The notes: a model not told the origin generated them from the sequence alone. A DNA stretch of 64,000 nucleotides from Lacrimispora xylanisolvens (GCF_002934545.1 NZ_PTJA01000013.1:117543-181542); one strand, 5' to 3'; positions 1-11,846 are shown, counted from the stretch's first letter. Made by a program: numbers and translations.

Positions 1-1062
1 TTTTCTTCCATTCTTTTAGAAAGCCTCAGGAGAAGAAAAGGACTGATCGTTGGTTTTTCCTTCGTTCACAGGCTGCTGCTTTCACTGATGTTTTTTCTGC
101 CGTTATTTATCACACAACCGGTCATTCGCCTGACAGCAGTGGTTATTCTCTATGGAATCGCCCACTTCTTTGGTGCATCCATCGGTACCGGAACCGGCAA
201 CTGGATACTCCAGCTGGTTCCCCAGAATATCAGGGGAGATTATCTTGGCAAAAAAGACTCCTTTGCCTTTGCTTTCTCCACTGTTTTAAGCCTTATCATG
301 GGTAGAGTCATGGACTGGTTTCGAAATAACTCCATGGAACAGACCGGTTTTCTGGTAGTAGGGGCCACCGTTCTTCTGATTGCGTGCACAGACTTCTGGT
401 GCCTGCTATCCATAAAGGAACCGGAAAGTACTCCCCATAAACAGAAGCTAAAGGATGTTCTTCTTGCTCCCATCGCTGACATAAAATACCGGAAGGTTAT
501 GATCACCTATGTATTCTGGAACCTGGCGCTGCAGATTGCAGGTCCTTTTTTCAGTGTATACATGGTTACCGGGTTGAAGATGGATTATACTTATATCACA
601 TTCCTTGGACTGATTTCATCCACCGTCCGGATTCTGGCTGCCTGGCTTTGGGGAAAACTGGCTGATGCCACCTCCTGGCTTCTTGCCGGCAGACTTTCCA
701 TGGGACTGCTTGGATTTATCCATATCAGCTGGCTCTTTATGACACCGGATACCTGCTATACCCTCCAGCCAGTCTTACAGGCCTTATCCGGAGCTGCGTG
801 GGGCGGAATTGCAATTTCCGTATTTAATCTGCAATATCATTATGCACCGGAAGATAAACGGGTTTTATACGTCAGTGCCAATTCATCCTATGCGGGGCTC
901 TGCGGCTTCTTATCCACCCTCTTAGGCGCCAGTTTACTGACCATACTCCCATCCTTTCAAATCGGGAATCTGCCAGTCAGCGGCATGCAGATTCTCTTCC
1001 TGCTGTCCGGTTCCTTAATACTGGGCTGCGTTCTTTATATGGGAAAACTGAAGAAATACTAA
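1..1062 (+). CDS. MFS transporter, C-terminal part (5' end outside window)
   Basis: The reading frame is open from base 1, so the gene begins upstream; the ATG at 88 is internal. The protein is very hydrophobic, with about ten predicted membrane segments. A GTGTGNWILQLVP stretch and a basic loop (KEPESTPHKQK) between two halves fit a major facilitator superfamily permease. The substrate cannot be read. It converges on the arabinose repressor, with only four bases between the two stop codons. It could be a sugar permease serving the arabinose operon, but the opposite strand and the lack of a shared promoter make that a guess. Confidence 0.75.
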   Translation, partial: FSSILLESLRRRKGLIVGFSFVHRLLLSLMFFLPLFITQPVIRLTAVVILYGIAHFFGASIGTGTGNWILQLVPQNIRGDYLGKKDSFAFAFSTVLSLIMGRVMDWFRNNSMEQTGFLVVGATVLLIACTDFWCLLSIKEPESTPHKQKLKDVLLAPIADIKYRKVMITYVFWNLALQIAGPFFSVYMVTGLKMDYTYITFLGLISSTVRILAAWLWGKLADATSWLLAGRLSMGLLGFIHISWLFMTPDTCYTLQPVLQALSGAAWGGIAISVFNLQYHYAPEDKRVLYVSANSSYAGLCGFLSTLLGASLLTILPSFQIGNLPVSGMQILFLLSGSLILGCVLYMGKLKKY

Positions 1063-1069
1063 CCGGTTA
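1060..1069. other. Palindrome containing both convergent stop codons
   Basis: TAACCGGTTA is a perfect 10-bp palindrome in which the TAA of the plus-strand transporter and the TAA of the minus-strand repressor mirror each other across CCGG. No T-run follows on either strand, so it is not a convincing terminator. Confidence 0.6.
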
Positions 1070-2170
1070 CTGATCCTTTCTCCGGTCTTTGCAGGACTCC
1101 CGGATCACAAGCACCGGCTTTAATACCCGTTCCACCCGGCTTTCTTCGTCTGGAATTCCATGAATCTTTTCCAAAAGCAGTTCAGCCGCCATTGCCCCCA
1201 GCCGTTCCTGGGGGTGTGCAATGGTGGTCAGCTTTACCATACCATTTTCTGCTATGAAAGAATTGTCATACCCAGTGACAGATATCTCTTCCGGTACAGA
1301 AATTCCTTCTTTCTGTATGGTCTTAATGACCTCAAAGGCAATCTGATCGTTATAGCAGGCAATCCCGTCAACAGGAATCTTCTCCTCCAGCATAATCTTT
1401 AAAGCCTCAGAAGGCTTGGCAGACCGGTCCTCCGTATGATACCAGATCACCATATCCGGATCATAGGAAAACCCGCTTTCCTGAAGAGCCTTTACAAAAC
1501 CTTTGTGCCTGTCCCTTCCCTGGCTGTCATCCGCCTTAAAAATCCCCAGTATATGCTTATGCCCCAGATCAAGGAGATACTTTGTCACCAGATATCCACC
1601 CATACAGTCATCAAGCCTGATATGGGGTTTGCTTTTCATCTGGGCATAGTAGCCCTGTATAAATACATAAGGTATTTTGTAAAAATCCAGCTTGTCATAC
1701 AGTCCCCTGTGCCCGCAGAGAATCTCACTTTTGCTTGGTTCAATAATGAGCCCGTCCACATCCTTTTCCAGGATTTCTTCTAAACATCTGCTTTCTTTTA
1801 ATCTGCTGTTTCCTGTATTTTTAATAATAATACTATAACCATTCTCCGTCAGCACCTGATCGATTCCCTGAATCAGCCGCGGGAAAATATAGTCGGACAA
1901 ATAGGTAGTAATTACCGCTATATTGCCCGACCCTTTTTTCCTTCCCGCTTTTCTGGACACGAAGGTACCTCTGCCATGTTCCGCTTCAATGTAGCCTTCC
2001 TGCTCCAGGATGGACAGGGCTTTTCTCACCGTATGACGGCTGATATGGTAAACTTCCGAAAGCTGATTCTCCGAAGGAAGGCGGTCTCCCGGCTTCTTCT
2101 CTCCGGAGATAATCTCTTTTTTCAGTTCTTCCATTAATACGTAATACTTTGTTTTTCCACTGTCCGACAC
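1067..2170 (-). CDS. araR: Arabinose-responsive GntR/LacI-type repressor AraR
   Basis: Residues about 9-71 form a GntR winged helix (LPSENQLSEVYHISRHTVRKAL, then GYIEAEHGRGTFV). Residues about 84-360 form a LacI/GalR periplasmic-binding-like effector domain (GYDNSFIAENG, TTIAHPQERLG). This hybrid layout and the 367-residue length are typical of AraR of Bacillus and clostridia, which is released from DNA by L-arabinose. It is the last gene of the arabinose operon, 15 bp after araD, so it is probably co-transcribed and self-regulated. A candidate operator lies at the operon head (8313-8338). Confidence 0.88.
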   Translation of the reverse strand: MSDSGKTKYYVLMEELKKEIISGEKKPGDRLPSENQLSEVYHISRHTVRKALSILEQEGYIEAEHGRGTFVSRKAGRKKGSGNIAVITTYLSDYIFPRLIQGIDQVLTENGYSIIIKNTGNSRLKESRCLEEILEKDVDGLIIEPSKSEILCGHRGLYDKLDFYKIPYVFIQGYYAQMKSKPHIRLDDCMGGYLVTKYLLDLGHKHILGIFKADDSQGRDRHKGFVKALQESGFSYDPDMVIWYHTEDRSAKPSEALKIMLEEKIPVDGIACYNDQIAFEVIKTIQKEGISVPEEISVTGYDNSFIAENGMVKLTTIAHPQERLGAMAAELLLEKIHGIPDEESRVERVLKPVLVIRESCKDRRKDQ

Positions 2171-2185
2171 GGTAAGGACTCCTTG

Positions 2186-2878
2186 TTATTTTTTCTGCCC
2201 ATAATAGGCATCCGGTCCGTGCTTTCTCATAAAATGCTTATCCTGCAAGGACTGGGGTGCTGGCTTTACTGCTGTATTTAACAGCTCTGTCATCAAATTC
2301 ATTTTTGCAATTTCTTCTAATACCACCGCATTGTGAACTGCATTGGCGGCATCAGTTCCCCAGGTAAAGGGGCCATGGTTTTTGCACAATACCGCCGGAA
2401 CATGCATAGGATCAATCCCCTGAAAGGTTTCTATTATCACTGTTCCTGTATTTTTCTCATATCCTTCATCAATCTCTTCCTGAGTTAAGTTTCTTGCACA
2501 CGGAATCTCTCCATAGAAATAATCTGCATGGGTAGTGCCATAGCATGGCAGCGCTCTTCCGGCCTGAGCCCATGAGGTAGCCATAGGGGAGTGGGTATGG
2601 ACTATTCCGCCAATCTTTTCAAATGCCCGGTACAGTTCCAGATGGGTGGCTGTATCCGAGGAGGGATTTAATTCTCCCTCCACCTGATTGCCGTCTAAAT
2701 CCATAACCACCATATCCTCCGGTTTCAGCTTATCATAATCCACTCCACTGGGTTTAATGACAAACAACCCCTTTTCCCGGTCAATGCCACTGACATTACC
2801 CCAGGTATAGGTAATCAGCCCTCTCCGGGGCAATTCCATATTCGCTTCATATACACTTAATTTCAGTTCTTCCAGCAT
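2186..2878 (-). CDS. araD: L-ribulose-5-phosphate 4-epimerase
   Basis: Class II aldolase-fold epimerase of 230 residues, the usual length. It converts L-ribulose 5-phosphate to D-xylulose 5-phosphate in the cytoplasm. The metal ligands are visible as His94 and His96 in [12 protein letters not shown] and His168 in KNHGPFTWG. Asp75 lies in NPSSDTATH, and the phosphate-binding GNVSGID loop is near residue 27. It follows the kinase gene by 21 bp and precedes araR. Last metabolic step of the arabinose operon. Confidence 0.95.
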   Translation of the reverse strand: MLEELKLSVYEANMELPRRGLITYTWGNVSGIDREKGLFVIKPSGVDYDKLKPEDMVVMDLDGNQVEGELNPSSDTATHLELYRAFEKIGGIVHTHSPMATSWAQAGRALPCYGTTHADYFYGEIPCARNLTQEEIDEGYEKNTGTVIIETFQGIDPMHVPAVLCKNHGPFTWGTDAANAVHNAVVLEEIAKMNLMTELLNTAVKPAPQSLQDKHFMRKHGPDAYYGQKK

Positions 2879-2899
2879 CGTATCGCCTTTATCCTTTCC

Positions 2900-4501
2900 C
2901 TATATGTATAAGCTGTCTACAGCCGCCCGTTCGATGGCAAGACCCTTTTTATACCGTTCCATAAATGTCTGAAATCCTGTTACATCTTCCGGATCCGGTT
3001 CCATGGTTTCACCTGCCATATCCTTAAACACCCGGTCAGATAAGTAATGATCCAGAGACTCGCCTTCCTTCTTACGAAGCAGGTATGATGCAAGCAGGGC
3101 TGCTCCCCAGGCTCCGCCTTCTCCGGCAGTCTCCATAACAGAAACAGGAACTCCCACAGCTACAGCCATGATTCTCTGCCCCGTTTCTCTGGTCTTAAAC
3201 AGGCCGCCGTGTCCCAGAAGCACATCCAGCTTCACACCTTCTTTAAACAGAATCTCCATGCCCATATTTAAGGCTCCCAAAGCCGTATAAAGATGGACTC
3301 TCATGAAGTTTGCCAGGTCAAACCTGCTGTTGGGAGTTCGGACAAATAATGGTCTTCCCTCTTCAAAATGAGTGATATGTTCTCCTGACAAATAGCCGTA
3401 GGATAAAAGACCGCCTCCATCTTTATCGCCTTCCAGTGCTTTTCTATAAAGTGCGGTAAAAAGTTCATTTTTATCCGGTTTCATCCCCATGGTATTGGCA
3501 AACTCTTCAAACAAAGCTACCCATGCATTCAAATCAGAAGTGCAGTTGTTGCAGTGTACCATGGCAACAGCATCTCCTGCCGGTGTGGTAACCAGATCAA
3601 GCTCTTCATAAACTTTGGAAAGCTCCTTCTCCAGCACGACCATGGCAAAAACACTGGTACCTGCCGATACGTTACCAGTTCTCTTTGCTACAGAGTTGGT
3701 GGCAGTCATACCGGTTCCTGCATCACCTTCCGGCGGGCAGAGTGGAATTCCTGGCTTTAAATTGCCGCTTTCATCCAGCATGGCAGCTCCCTCTGCAGTA
3801 AGAGTACCTGCGTCTTCTCCTGCAGTCAGAACTTCAGGCATAATATCCCTTAATTTCCATGGCAGATTCCGGTCAGAGACAAGTTCATCAAACTGGCTGA
3901 TCATCCGCTCATTAAAATCCTTTGTCTCACTGTCCACAGGAAACATTCCGGCACAGTCACCGATTCCAAGAACTCTCTTCCCAGTCAGCTTCCAGTGAAC
4001 ATATCCTTCCAGAGTAATCAGATAATCGATTTCAGAAACATGGCTCTCGCCATTTAAAATGGCCTGATACAGATGGGCGATGCTCCATCTTTGAGGAATG
4101 TGGAACGAAAACAGCTCCGTCAGTTTTCCTGCTGCCTCTTCCGTCATGGTATTTCTCCAGGTCCGAAACGGAACCAGTAACTCTCCATTCTTGTCAAATG
4201 CCATATATCCATGCATCATGGCAGAAAATCCAATAGCTCCGATGGTAGTAATCGTTACCCCGTACTTCTCCTTTACTTCATCTGCCATCTTCCTGTAGCT
4301 GTCCTTAACACCTTCCCATATATCATCAATGCCATAGGTCCAGATTCCGTTTTCATAACGGTTTTCCCAGTCATGACCGCCGGAAGCAATGGGATTATGA
4401 TTTTCGTCTACCAGGACTGCCTTGATTCTGGTGGAGCCCAGTTCAATTCCCAGTGCGGTATTTCCTTCCCGGATTGCTGCTATTAATTTTTCGTTATCCA
4501 T
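2900..4501 (-). CDS. araB: FGGY-family kinase, probable L-ribulokinase
   Basis: 533-residue FGGY carbohydrate kinase. The N-terminal phosphate loop is [16 protein letters not shown] (residues about 18-33) and the second ATP-site segment is [23 protein letters not shown] (about 255-280). It sits between araA and araD, so L-ribulose is the expected substrate. It resembles the divergent ribulokinase of clostridia and Bacteroides, often labelled xylulokinase, more than the E. coli AraB type. Start ATG at 4501, 28 bp after araA. Sugar specificity is inferred from position. Confidence 0.85.
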   Translation of the reverse strand: MDNEKLIAAIREGNTALGIELGSTRIKAVLVDENHNPIASGGHDWENRYENGIWTYGIDDIWEGVKDSYRKMADEVKEKYGVTITTIGAIGFSAMMHGYMAFDKNGELLVPFRTWRNTMTEEAAGKLTELFSFHIPQRWSIAHLYQAILNGESHVSEIDYLITLEGYVHWKLTGKRVLGIGDCAGMFPVDSETKDFNERMISQFDELVSDRNLPWKLRDIMPEVLTAGEDAGTLTAEGAAMLDESGNLKPGIPLCPPEGDAGTGMTATNSVAKRTGNVSAGTSVFAMVVLEKELSKVYEELDLVTTPAGDAVAMVHCNNCTSDLNAWVALFEEFANTMGMKPDKNELFTALYRKALEGDKDGGGLLSYGYLSGEHITHFEEGRPLFVRTPNSRFDLANFMRVHLYTALGALNMGMEILFKEGVKLDVLLGHGGLFKTRETGQRIMAVAVGVPVSVMETAGEGGAWGAALLASYLLRKKEGESLDHYLSDRVFKDMAGETMEPDPEDVTGFQTFMERYKKGLAIERAAVDSLYI

Positions 4502-4529
4502 AGAAACCCCCTCAAACTTTCTATCAGTA

Positions 4530-6023
4530 TCAGCGATATGCCACCGAATTCCATCTCAGTTCATTCTTAAAATCCCGGATATTTGTGTTTTCATCAATAT
4601 AAACAGCCTCAATTCCCATTGCTTCTGCCCAGTCACCCAGTTGTTTTGCTGTCAGATCATAGGTAAATGCCGTATGATGGGCACCGCCTGCCAGGATCCA
4701 GCATTCTGCGCCGGTTATTAAGTTTGGCTCCGGAGTCCAGAATGCAGAAGCAACTGGAAGCTTCGGCATGGGTTTTTCCACCTTTTTGCAATTAACCGTA
4801 TTGATAATAAGGCGGAAACGGTTTCCCAGATCGATGAGGGAGGCAGCAACTCCTCTGCCCTCTTTTGCAGTAAATACAAGTCTTGCGGGATCTTCTCTGT
4901 CTCCCATGGACAATGGATTTACCTTGATGCCTGCTTTTCCTTCTGCAATAGACGGGCAGACTTCCAGCATATGAGCCTGAAGAATCCCTTCCTTGCCTGG
5001 AACAAGATTATACGTATAATCCTCCATAAAAGAAGTTCCCTTTGCATCCTTAGTCCCCTCTGTCATCAGCTTCATTAAGCGTACCATGGCTGCTGTTTTC
5101 CAGTCTCCTTCTCCACCGAAGCCGTACCCTTTTTCCATCAGACGCTGAATCGCAAGTCCGGGAAGCTGTTTTAAGGAACCTAAATCACCGAAATGGGTAA
5201 CGATTGCCTGATAATTCTTTTCTCTCAAAAATGCTTCAAATCCAAGCTCGATCCGGGCCTGAACTGCCACATGTTTTTTAAACTCTTCAGGATCTCTCCC
5301 CTCCAGCAAAATATCGTAGCGGTCATAATATTCTTCCACGAGCGAAGACACGTCTCCCGCTTTCACATCTGAAACATAATCTGCAACTTCATTCACCGGA
5401 TAGGCATCGATCTCCCAGCCAAATTTCATCTGGGCCTCTACCTTATCTCCTTCTGTAACTGCTACGTTTCGCATATTGTCAGCAAAACGTACTACACGGA
5501 TATGGCTGCTTTCTACAATTCCCACTGCAGTTCTCATCCAGGAAGCTATTCTTCTTTTTACGGAATCATCATCCCAGAAACCGGCAATTACCTCTCTTAC
5601 TATTCCCATTCTGGTCACCATATGTCCGAATTCCCGATCGCCGTGGGCAGACTGGTTCTCGTTCATGAAATCCATATCAATGGAATCATATGGGATTTCC
5701 TGGTTAAACTGGGTATGTAAATGGAGCAGAGGTTTTCTGTATTCCTGCAAGCCTAAGATCCAGGATTTTGCAGGGGAAAATGTGTGCATCCAGGTAATGA
5801 CACCTGCGCAGTCCTCATCATCATTTGCCTGACGGAACAAAGACCGTATGGAAGCATTGTCAATGAGCACCGGTTTTAAAACCACTTCATATGGCAGGAG
5901 GCCGGAGGCGTTAAGCCTGCCGGTTATAATTCCTGCATGTTCTGCTACATCTCTTAAGCAGGCTTCTCCGTAAAGATCCTGAGAGCCTGTTGCAAACCAG
6001 AATTGATACGCTTTTTGTTTCAT
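4530..6023 (-). CDS. araA: L-arabinose isomerase
   Basis: 497 residues, the normal length for AraA, which interconverts L-arabinose and L-ribulose using Mn2+. Family signatures are [12 protein letters not shown] at the N-terminus, [15 protein letters not shown] near residue 95, [14 protein letters not shown] near residue 305, with the metal-binding glutamates there and at [11 protein letters not shown], and [12 protein letters not shown] near the C-terminus. It lies between the GH51 gene and the kinase with about 20-28 bp spacing, as expected for one operon. Confidence 0.97.
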   Translation of the reverse strand: MKQKAYQFWFATGSQDLYGEACLRDVAEHAGIITGRLNASGLLPYEVVLKPVLIDNASIRSLFRQANDDEDCAGVITWMHTFSPAKSWILGLQEYRKPLLHLHTQFNQEIPYDSIDMDFMNENQSAHGDREFGHMVTRMGIVREVIAGFWDDDSVKRRIASWMRTAVGIVESSHIRVVRFADNMRNVAVTEGDKVEAQMKFGWEIDAYPVNEVADYVSDVKAGDVSSLVEEYYDRYDILLEGRDPEEFKKHVAVQARIELGFEAFLREKNYQAIVTHFGDLGSLKQLPGLAIQRLMEKGYGFGGEGDWKTAAMVRLMKLMTEGTKDAKGTSFMEDYTYNLVPGKEGILQAHMLEVCPSIAEGKAGIKVNPLSMGDREDPARLVFTAKEGRGVAASLIDLGNRFRLIINTVNCKKVEKPMPKLPVASAFWTPEPNLITGAECWILAGGAHHTAFTYDLTAKQLGDWAEAMGIEAVYIDENTNIRDFKNELRWNSVAYR

Positions 6024-6043
6024 ATGTATAACCCCCTCCAGTT

Positions 6044-7579
<1,536 letters not shown>

Positions 7580-7596
7580 CTAAACGATAATTAGTC

Positions 7597-8250
7597 TTAT
7601 TCTCCGAATACGTTTCGGTAGTCATCCTGAAATTTCTTAATTCCCTGATCAGTTAAGGGATGTTTTGTCATCTGCTCCAGCACCGGATAAGGCACGGTAG
7701 CAATATCAGCACCGGCTTTTGCACAATCGATCACATGGATGGGATTGCGTATGCTGGCCGCTATGATTTCAGTCTCAATCTCATGGATTGAAAATATCTC
7801 TGTGATCTCATCAATGAGATCAATTCCAGGCATTGAAATATCATCAAGTCTTCCTAAGAACGGAGATACGTAGGTAGCTCCTGCTCTTGCAGCCAAAAGA
7901 GCCTGGGCTGCAGAAAATACCAGGGTCACATTGGTCTTTATTCCTTCCCCTGTCAGCACTTTGACCGCTTTTAAGCCTTCTGCAGTCATGGGAATCTTAA
8001 CCACCATATTGGGATGGATAGCCGCAATCTGCCGGCCCTCTTCAATCATCCCTTTTGCATCTGTCGTAGTCGCTTTTACTTCACCGCTGATGGGACCATC
8101 TACAATTGATGTAATCTCTTCTATCACCTGTTTAAAATCCCTTCCTTCTTTGGCAATCAAAGACGGATTGGTGGTAACACCGCAGATAATTCCCATCTCA
8201 TTGGCTTTTCTGATTTCTTCAATGTTTGCCGTGTCTACAAAGAACCTCAT
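7597..8250 (-). CDS. Transaldolase-like fructose-6-phosphate aldolase
   Basis: 217-residue class I aldolase of the small transaldolase/FSA subfamily. N-terminal [13 protein letters not shown] and [13 protein letters not shown] are family hallmarks, and the Schiff-base lysine is Lys85 in MVVKIPMT, the position used in E. coli FsaA. It is the first gene of the arabinose operon, which suggests a pentose-phosphate transaldolase role on xylulose-5-phosphate-derived sugars rather than free dihydroxyacetone chemistry. Transaldolase and FSA activity cannot be separated by eye. Confidence 0.9.
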   Translation of the reverse strand: MRFFVDTANIEEIRKANEMGIICGVTTNPSLIAKEGRDFKQVIEEITSIVDGPISGEVKATTTDAKGMIEEGRQIAAIHPNMVVKIPMTAEGLKAVKVLTGEGIKTNVTLVFSAAQALLAARAGATYVSPFLGRLDDISMPGIDLIDEITEIFSIHEIETEIIAASIRNPIHVIDCAKAGADIATVPYPVLEQMTKHPLTDQGIKKFQDDYRNVFGE

Positions 8251-8312
8251 TGATTTCTACCTCCTGATTTTTCCATGAGAGTGAACCAGTCATCCTCTTA
8301 CTTACAATTTAT

Positions 8313-8378
8313 AACTTGTACGCACCATTGCACAAGTTGTTTTTATATATTTTACCATATCTGATCCTTTATTTCCAA
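8313..8378 (-). promoter_or_regulatory. Arabinose operon promoter with candidate AraR operator
   Basis: Read on the minus strand, TTGGAA (8378-8373) and TAAAAT (8354-8349) are 18 bp apart. Just downstream, over the expected transcription start, lies an inverted repeat: arms AACTTGTAC (8313-8321) and GCACAAGTT (8330-8338) with one mismatch and an 8-bp spacer. The TTGTAC core matches half-sites known for Bacillus AraR (TTGTACGTACAA). Placement between -10 and the first gene suits repression. The gapped spacing is unusual. Confidence 0.6.
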
Positions 8379-8619
8379 ATAATTCATTCCTGCATAAGCT
8401 GGTATATAGCACAAGAGATCAGGGCATTAATATGGTAATCTGTGTTTTTTCCACAATCTTATCATTAAAACACGGTAAAATGCACAATTTTATTTTTTAA
8501 ATTTGTGAATGTTTGTTGACACTTTTGAAGAAAAATGGGGTATATTATTACATGTAACCCCCCCCCAATACATTATATAGTTTTTGCTACACCCCATAAG
8601 AAACGAAATACCTTCTCCG

Positions 8620-8651
8620 AAAAAAGACCAGCTTCCCCAGCTGGTCTTTTT
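8620..8651 (-). terminator. Rho-independent terminator of the carboxypeptidase gene
   Basis: Arms GACCAGCT and AGCTGGTC around a 5-nt loop, flanked by six A and five T, so it could work in both directions. It lies 12 bp past the stop codon of the minus-strand gene ending at 8663. Confidence 0.88.
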
Positions 8652-8662
8652 CATTTACTTCT

Positions 8663-10090
8663 TTAGTTTTGTTTCTTTTTATTTCTGCGTTCGTTTAAAA
8701 TGCGTTCAAAGTCAGCCGCATCACCATCTTCCTGAAGGCGGCGTCTTCGTTCCTCTTTTCGCATCGCAATTTCTTTCGACTCTTTTCTTTTCTTTTTCAC
8801 TACAAACACAGTTCCGGCTGCTAACGCAAAAACCGCCGCAGCAATCCCAAGGGTTCCCATCACTCCAATCCCTTTTTGGGAGTTGTGATTTGTTTCCGCC
8901 TTTGTCTCTTCCTCCTGTTTCCCGGAAGATTCTGCTGACGGTTTCTCACTCTGGGATTCCTCCTGTTCTTTTGCCAACAGATAGGCCTGTCCTACTGCTC
9001 TGTCATTATAAGTATAGCGGATGAGTGCCACTGCACCTTTGGGGCTTCCTACTGGCAGATCCGTCACCAGTTCCTTATCAACCTCAGAAAGTTCTGCTCC
9101 TTTTGGAACAGTAACTGCTGCGTTCTGCTCCAGTTCCAGATCGGAAGGCTGATAGCTTTTAGAACCTATGGATACAGGGGTATCCCCAGATGTATATTCC
9201 GTCTCATTCCCTGCCAGGGGCAGGTTTTCGAAATTGGTAAAACCAAATTCAAGGAGGTTCTTCCCATCAATAAAATACTGCCTGGGCTTTCCCTTTAAAA
9301 TAACGGAGATCAATCTTCTTCCATCTTTTTCTGCATAAGTAACAACCGTATTACCTGCTTTGATCAGATACCCGGTTTTTCCTGCAACAGCCGCAGGATA
9401 ATAAAATTCGCTTGATTCATCTTTTGTCTTAACCAGTCTATGCTCATTTTCAATGGTCATCCCGTTGGGATTTTTGCTGGTAGGTGGAATTTTATGGGTG
9501 ATGGCAGAACTGATCTCCACCAGTTTTTTATTATTATAAGCAGCACGGGCGATGAGTGCCATGTCATATGCAGTTACATGCTGGGTATCTCCATTTAAAC
9601 CTGATGGATTTTCAAAATGGCTTTCTGTACAGCCAAGCTCCACCAGTTTGTCATTCATCATTTTTACAAAAGCTTCTCTGCTTCCTCCTACATGTTCCGC
9701 CAGAGCGTTGGCAGCCTGGTTGCAGGAATGCAGAATAAGAGAATAGAGGCAGTCCTCGACTGACAGCGTATCTCCATTGGTCACATTCAGTTTATTACCG
9801 CTTCCTTCTTCCACATTGTTAACAGCGTCCTTGGAAAATGTCACCATATCGGTCAGATCACTGTTTTCCAGAACGATTAAAGCAGTCAGTATCTTTGTAA
9901 TACTTGCCGGTGGATAAGCGGCGTGTATATTTTGTCCAAAGATAACGGCGCCTGTATCTGCATCAATTACAATTCCCGACTCTGCCTGGATGCCCGTGTC
10001 AGACGGCCAATCCGGTTTTGCATAAACAGTCATAAGAAACAGCTGGCAAATCAGTACGCAGCTTAACAGTACTTTTATCCGACGTTTCAC
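8663..10090 (-). CDS. D-alanyl-D-alanine carboxypeptidase (low-mass PBP, DacA/DacF type)
   Basis: 475 residues. Signal peptide at 1-24, then the three active-site motifs of the penicillin-binding fold: SITK (Ser63, Lys66), SCN (122-124) and KTG (238-240). A C-terminal region ends in a membrane helix (GIGVMGTLGIAAAVFALAAGTVFVV) and a strongly basic cytoplasmic tail, so the enzyme is anchored facing outward and trims D-Ala from peptidoglycan stem peptides. The start is GTG with AGGAGG seven bases upstream. It follows rny after a hairpin. The single-pass anchor replaces the amphipathic helix of E. coli PBP5. Confidence 0.93.
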   Translation of the reverse strand: MKRRIKVLLSCVLICQLFLMTVYAKPDWPSDTGIQAESGIVIDADTGAVIFGQNIHAAYPPASITKILTALIVLENSDLTDMVTFSKDAVNNVEEGSGNKLNVTNGDTLSVEDCLYSLILHSCNQAANALAEHVGGSREAFVKMMNDKLVELGCTESHFENPSGLNGDTQHVTAYDMALIARAAYNNKKLVEISSAITHKIPPTSKNPNGMTIENEHRLVKTKDESSEFYYPAAVAGKTGYLIKAGNTVVTYAEKDGRRLISVILKGKPRQYFIDGKNLLEFGFTNFENLPLAGNETEYTSGDTPVSIGSKSYQPSDLELEQNAAVTVPKGAELSEVDKELVTDLPVGSPKGAVALIRYTYNDRAVGQAYLLAKEQEESQSEKPSAESSGKQEEETKAETNHNSQKGIGVMGTLGIAAAVFALAAGTVFVVKKKRKESKEIAMRKEERRRRLQEDGDAADFERILNERRNKKKQN

Positions 10091-10115
10091 GTATCATCCT
10101 CCTGACATGAAATAT

Positions 10116-10155
10116 GCCCTAAAGCCGCACCAGAATAAGTATACGGTTTTAGGGC
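10116..10155 (-). terminator. Hairpin between rny and the carboxypeptidase gene
   Basis: On the minus strand GCCCTAAAACCG (10155-10144) pairs with CGGCTTTAGGGC (10127-10116) with one mismatch. Only a weak U-stretch (ATATTTC) follows, so it may be a partial terminator or a processing site. Confidence 0.55.
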
Positions 10156-10161
10156 ACTATT

Positions 10162-11721
10162 TTACTTCGCGTAATCTGTAACTCTGGACTCCCGGATCAC
10201 GTTAACCTTAATCTGTCCCGGATACTCTAAGGAATCTTCGATTTTCTTAGAAATATCACGGGCCAGGAGTACCATATCATCATCGTTAATCTGATCGGGA
10301 ACTACCATAATCCGAACTTCGCGTCCTGCCTGAATGGCAAAGGACTTGTCCACTCCCTTAAAGGAGTTGGTGATATCTTCTAACTGTTTTAATCTGTTTG
10401 TATATGTTTCCAGAGTCTCTCTTCTGGCACCAGGTCTTGCAGCAGATATGGTATCTGCAGCCTGAACGATGCAGGCAATCAGACTCTGTGGTTCTACATC
10501 GCCATGATGTGATTCCACGGTGTTTAGTACGATTGCGGATTCTTTGTATTTCTTACACAACTCCAGTCCCAGCTGAATATGAGAACCTTCCATCTCATGA
10601 TCCACAGCTTTTCCAATATCATGTAATAAACCGGCACGTTTTGCCATACGGATATCAAGACCGATTTCTCCGGCTAACAGCCCGGATAACTGAGCGACCT
10701 CGATAGAATGCTTTAACGCATTCTGTCCATAGCTTGTTCTATATTTCAGTTTTCCAAGCAAACGTATGAGTTCTGGATGAAGCCCGTGAATGCCCACTTC
10801 AAGAGCGGCAGCTTCACCTTCCTCACGCATATTGGTCTCTACTTCTTTTTGCGCCTTCTCCACCATCTCCTCGATTCTGGCTGGGTGAATACGTCCATCC
10901 ACAATGAGGCGTTCCAACGCGATTCTAGCTACTTCTCTACGAACCGGATCAAATCCGGATAAAACAACTGCCTCCGGGGTATCATCAATAATCAATTCCA
11001 CACCCGTCAGGGTTTCTAACGTGCGGATGTTACGGCCTTCTCTTCCGATAATACGGCCCTTCATCTCATCATTGGGAAGCTGAACAACAGAAACGGTTGT
11101 CTCTGCCACATGGTCCGCCGCACATCTTTGAATGGCAGTAACCACATATTCTTTTGCTTTTTTATCAGCTTCTTCTTTTGCTTTGTTTTCCAGTTCCTTA
11201 ATTAATTTCGCAGTGTCATGTTTAACATCATCTTCAACAGATTTTAAAAGATATTCTTTTGCCTGTTCGGAGGTAAGTCCGGAAATTTTTTCCAGTTCCT
11301 GAATGCCTTTTTCATAAAGAGATTCCACTTCGGAATTTCTCTTATTCAGGGCTTCCTCTCGAGCAGCAAGACCTGCTTCTCGTTTTTCCATAGTCTCGGA
11401 CTTCTTGTCCAAGTTTTCTTCCTTGCTTAATACTCGTCTTTCATAACGTTGAAGCTCAGCTCTTCTCTCCCTGGTTTCCTTTTCCAGTTCGTTCTTAGTC
11501 TTTAAAGACTCTTCTTTCGCCTCAAGGAGAGCTTCACGCTTCTTTGTCTCAGCGGTCTTTAATGCTTCATCTATTATTTCCCGGGATTTTTCTTCTGCAG
11601 AGCCAATTTTGCTTTCGTAAGTGTTCTTACGATACGCGGTCGCAGCAGACCAGGCAATAAAAGCAACTACTACTGATGCAATGATCGTAATCAATGCAGC
11701 CGTGAATACTGATACTGACAC
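10162..11721 (-). CDS. rny: Ribonuclease Y
   Basis: 519 residues, the standard length. An N-terminal membrane anchor (about 6-25) is followed by a long charged coiled coil (about 30-205). Then come a KH domain ([24 protein letters not shown]) and an HD domain with the metal pair in [17 protein letters not shown]. RNase Y starts bulk mRNA decay in many Firmicutes and is membrane-bound. The start is GTG. The ribosome site AGGAGG lies inside a 5-bp hairpin touching the start codon (11722-11734). It has its own sigma-A promoter at 11771-11799. Confidence 0.97.
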   Translation of the reverse strand: MSVSVFTAALITIIASVVVAFIAWSAATAYRKNTYESKIGSAEEKSREIIDEALKTAETKKREALLEAKEESLKTKNELEKETRERRAELQRYERRVLSKEENLDKKSETMEKREAGLAAREEALNKRNSEVESLYEKGIQELEKISGLTSEQAKEYLLKSVEDDVKHDTAKLIKELENKAKEEADKKAKEYVVTAIQRCAADHVAETTVSVVQLPNDEMKGRIIGREGRNIRTLETLTGVELIIDDTPEAVVLSGFDPVRREVARIALERLIVDGRIHPARIEEMVEKAQKEVETNMREEGEAAALEVGIHGLHPELIRLLGKLKYRTSYGQNALKHSIEVAQLSGLLAGEIGLDIRMAKRAGLLHDIGKAVDHEMEGSHIQLGLELCKKYKESAIVLNTVESHHGDVEPQSLIACIVQAADTISAARPGARRETLETYTNRLKQLEDITNSFKGVDKSFAIQAGREVRIMVVPDQINDDDMVLLARDISKKIEDSLEYPGQIKVNVIRESRVTDYAK

Positions 11722-11770
11722 AGGAGCACCTCCTTATTTTATTTTCATTGTACAACAATACAACACTACA

Positions 11771-11799
11771 ATTTTAAACTGTTTTATACATTATGTCAA
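11771..11799 (-). promoter_or_regulatory. Promoter of rny
   Basis: On the minus strand TTGACA (11799-11794) and TAAAAT (11776-11771) are 17 bp apart, a near-consensus sigma-A promoter about 50 bp upstream of the GTG start. Confidence 0.8.
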
Positions 11800-11846
11800 G
11801 TATTTCACCTCTGTTTCCGGTATACTTATACACATTTTCACTATTG

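Larger units (their letters stand above)
8251..8662. other. 412-bp intergenic region between arabinose operon and dacA-like gene
   Basis: It holds the arabinose promoter and operator (8313-8378), an AT-rich stretch of about 140 bp with no frame I can support, a weak plus-strand promoter-like pair (TTGACA 8516-8521, TATATT 8541-8546, a long 19-bp spacer), a run of nine C at 8558-8566, and the terminator of the minus-strand carboxypeptidase gene (8620-8651). Confidence 0.7.

Noticed and set aside
8584..9024. 146-codon plus-strand frame at the end of the carboxypeptidase gene
   Set aside because: It lies mostly antisense to a well-supported gene, begins in its terminator region and has low-complexity Ser/Phe/Pro content.
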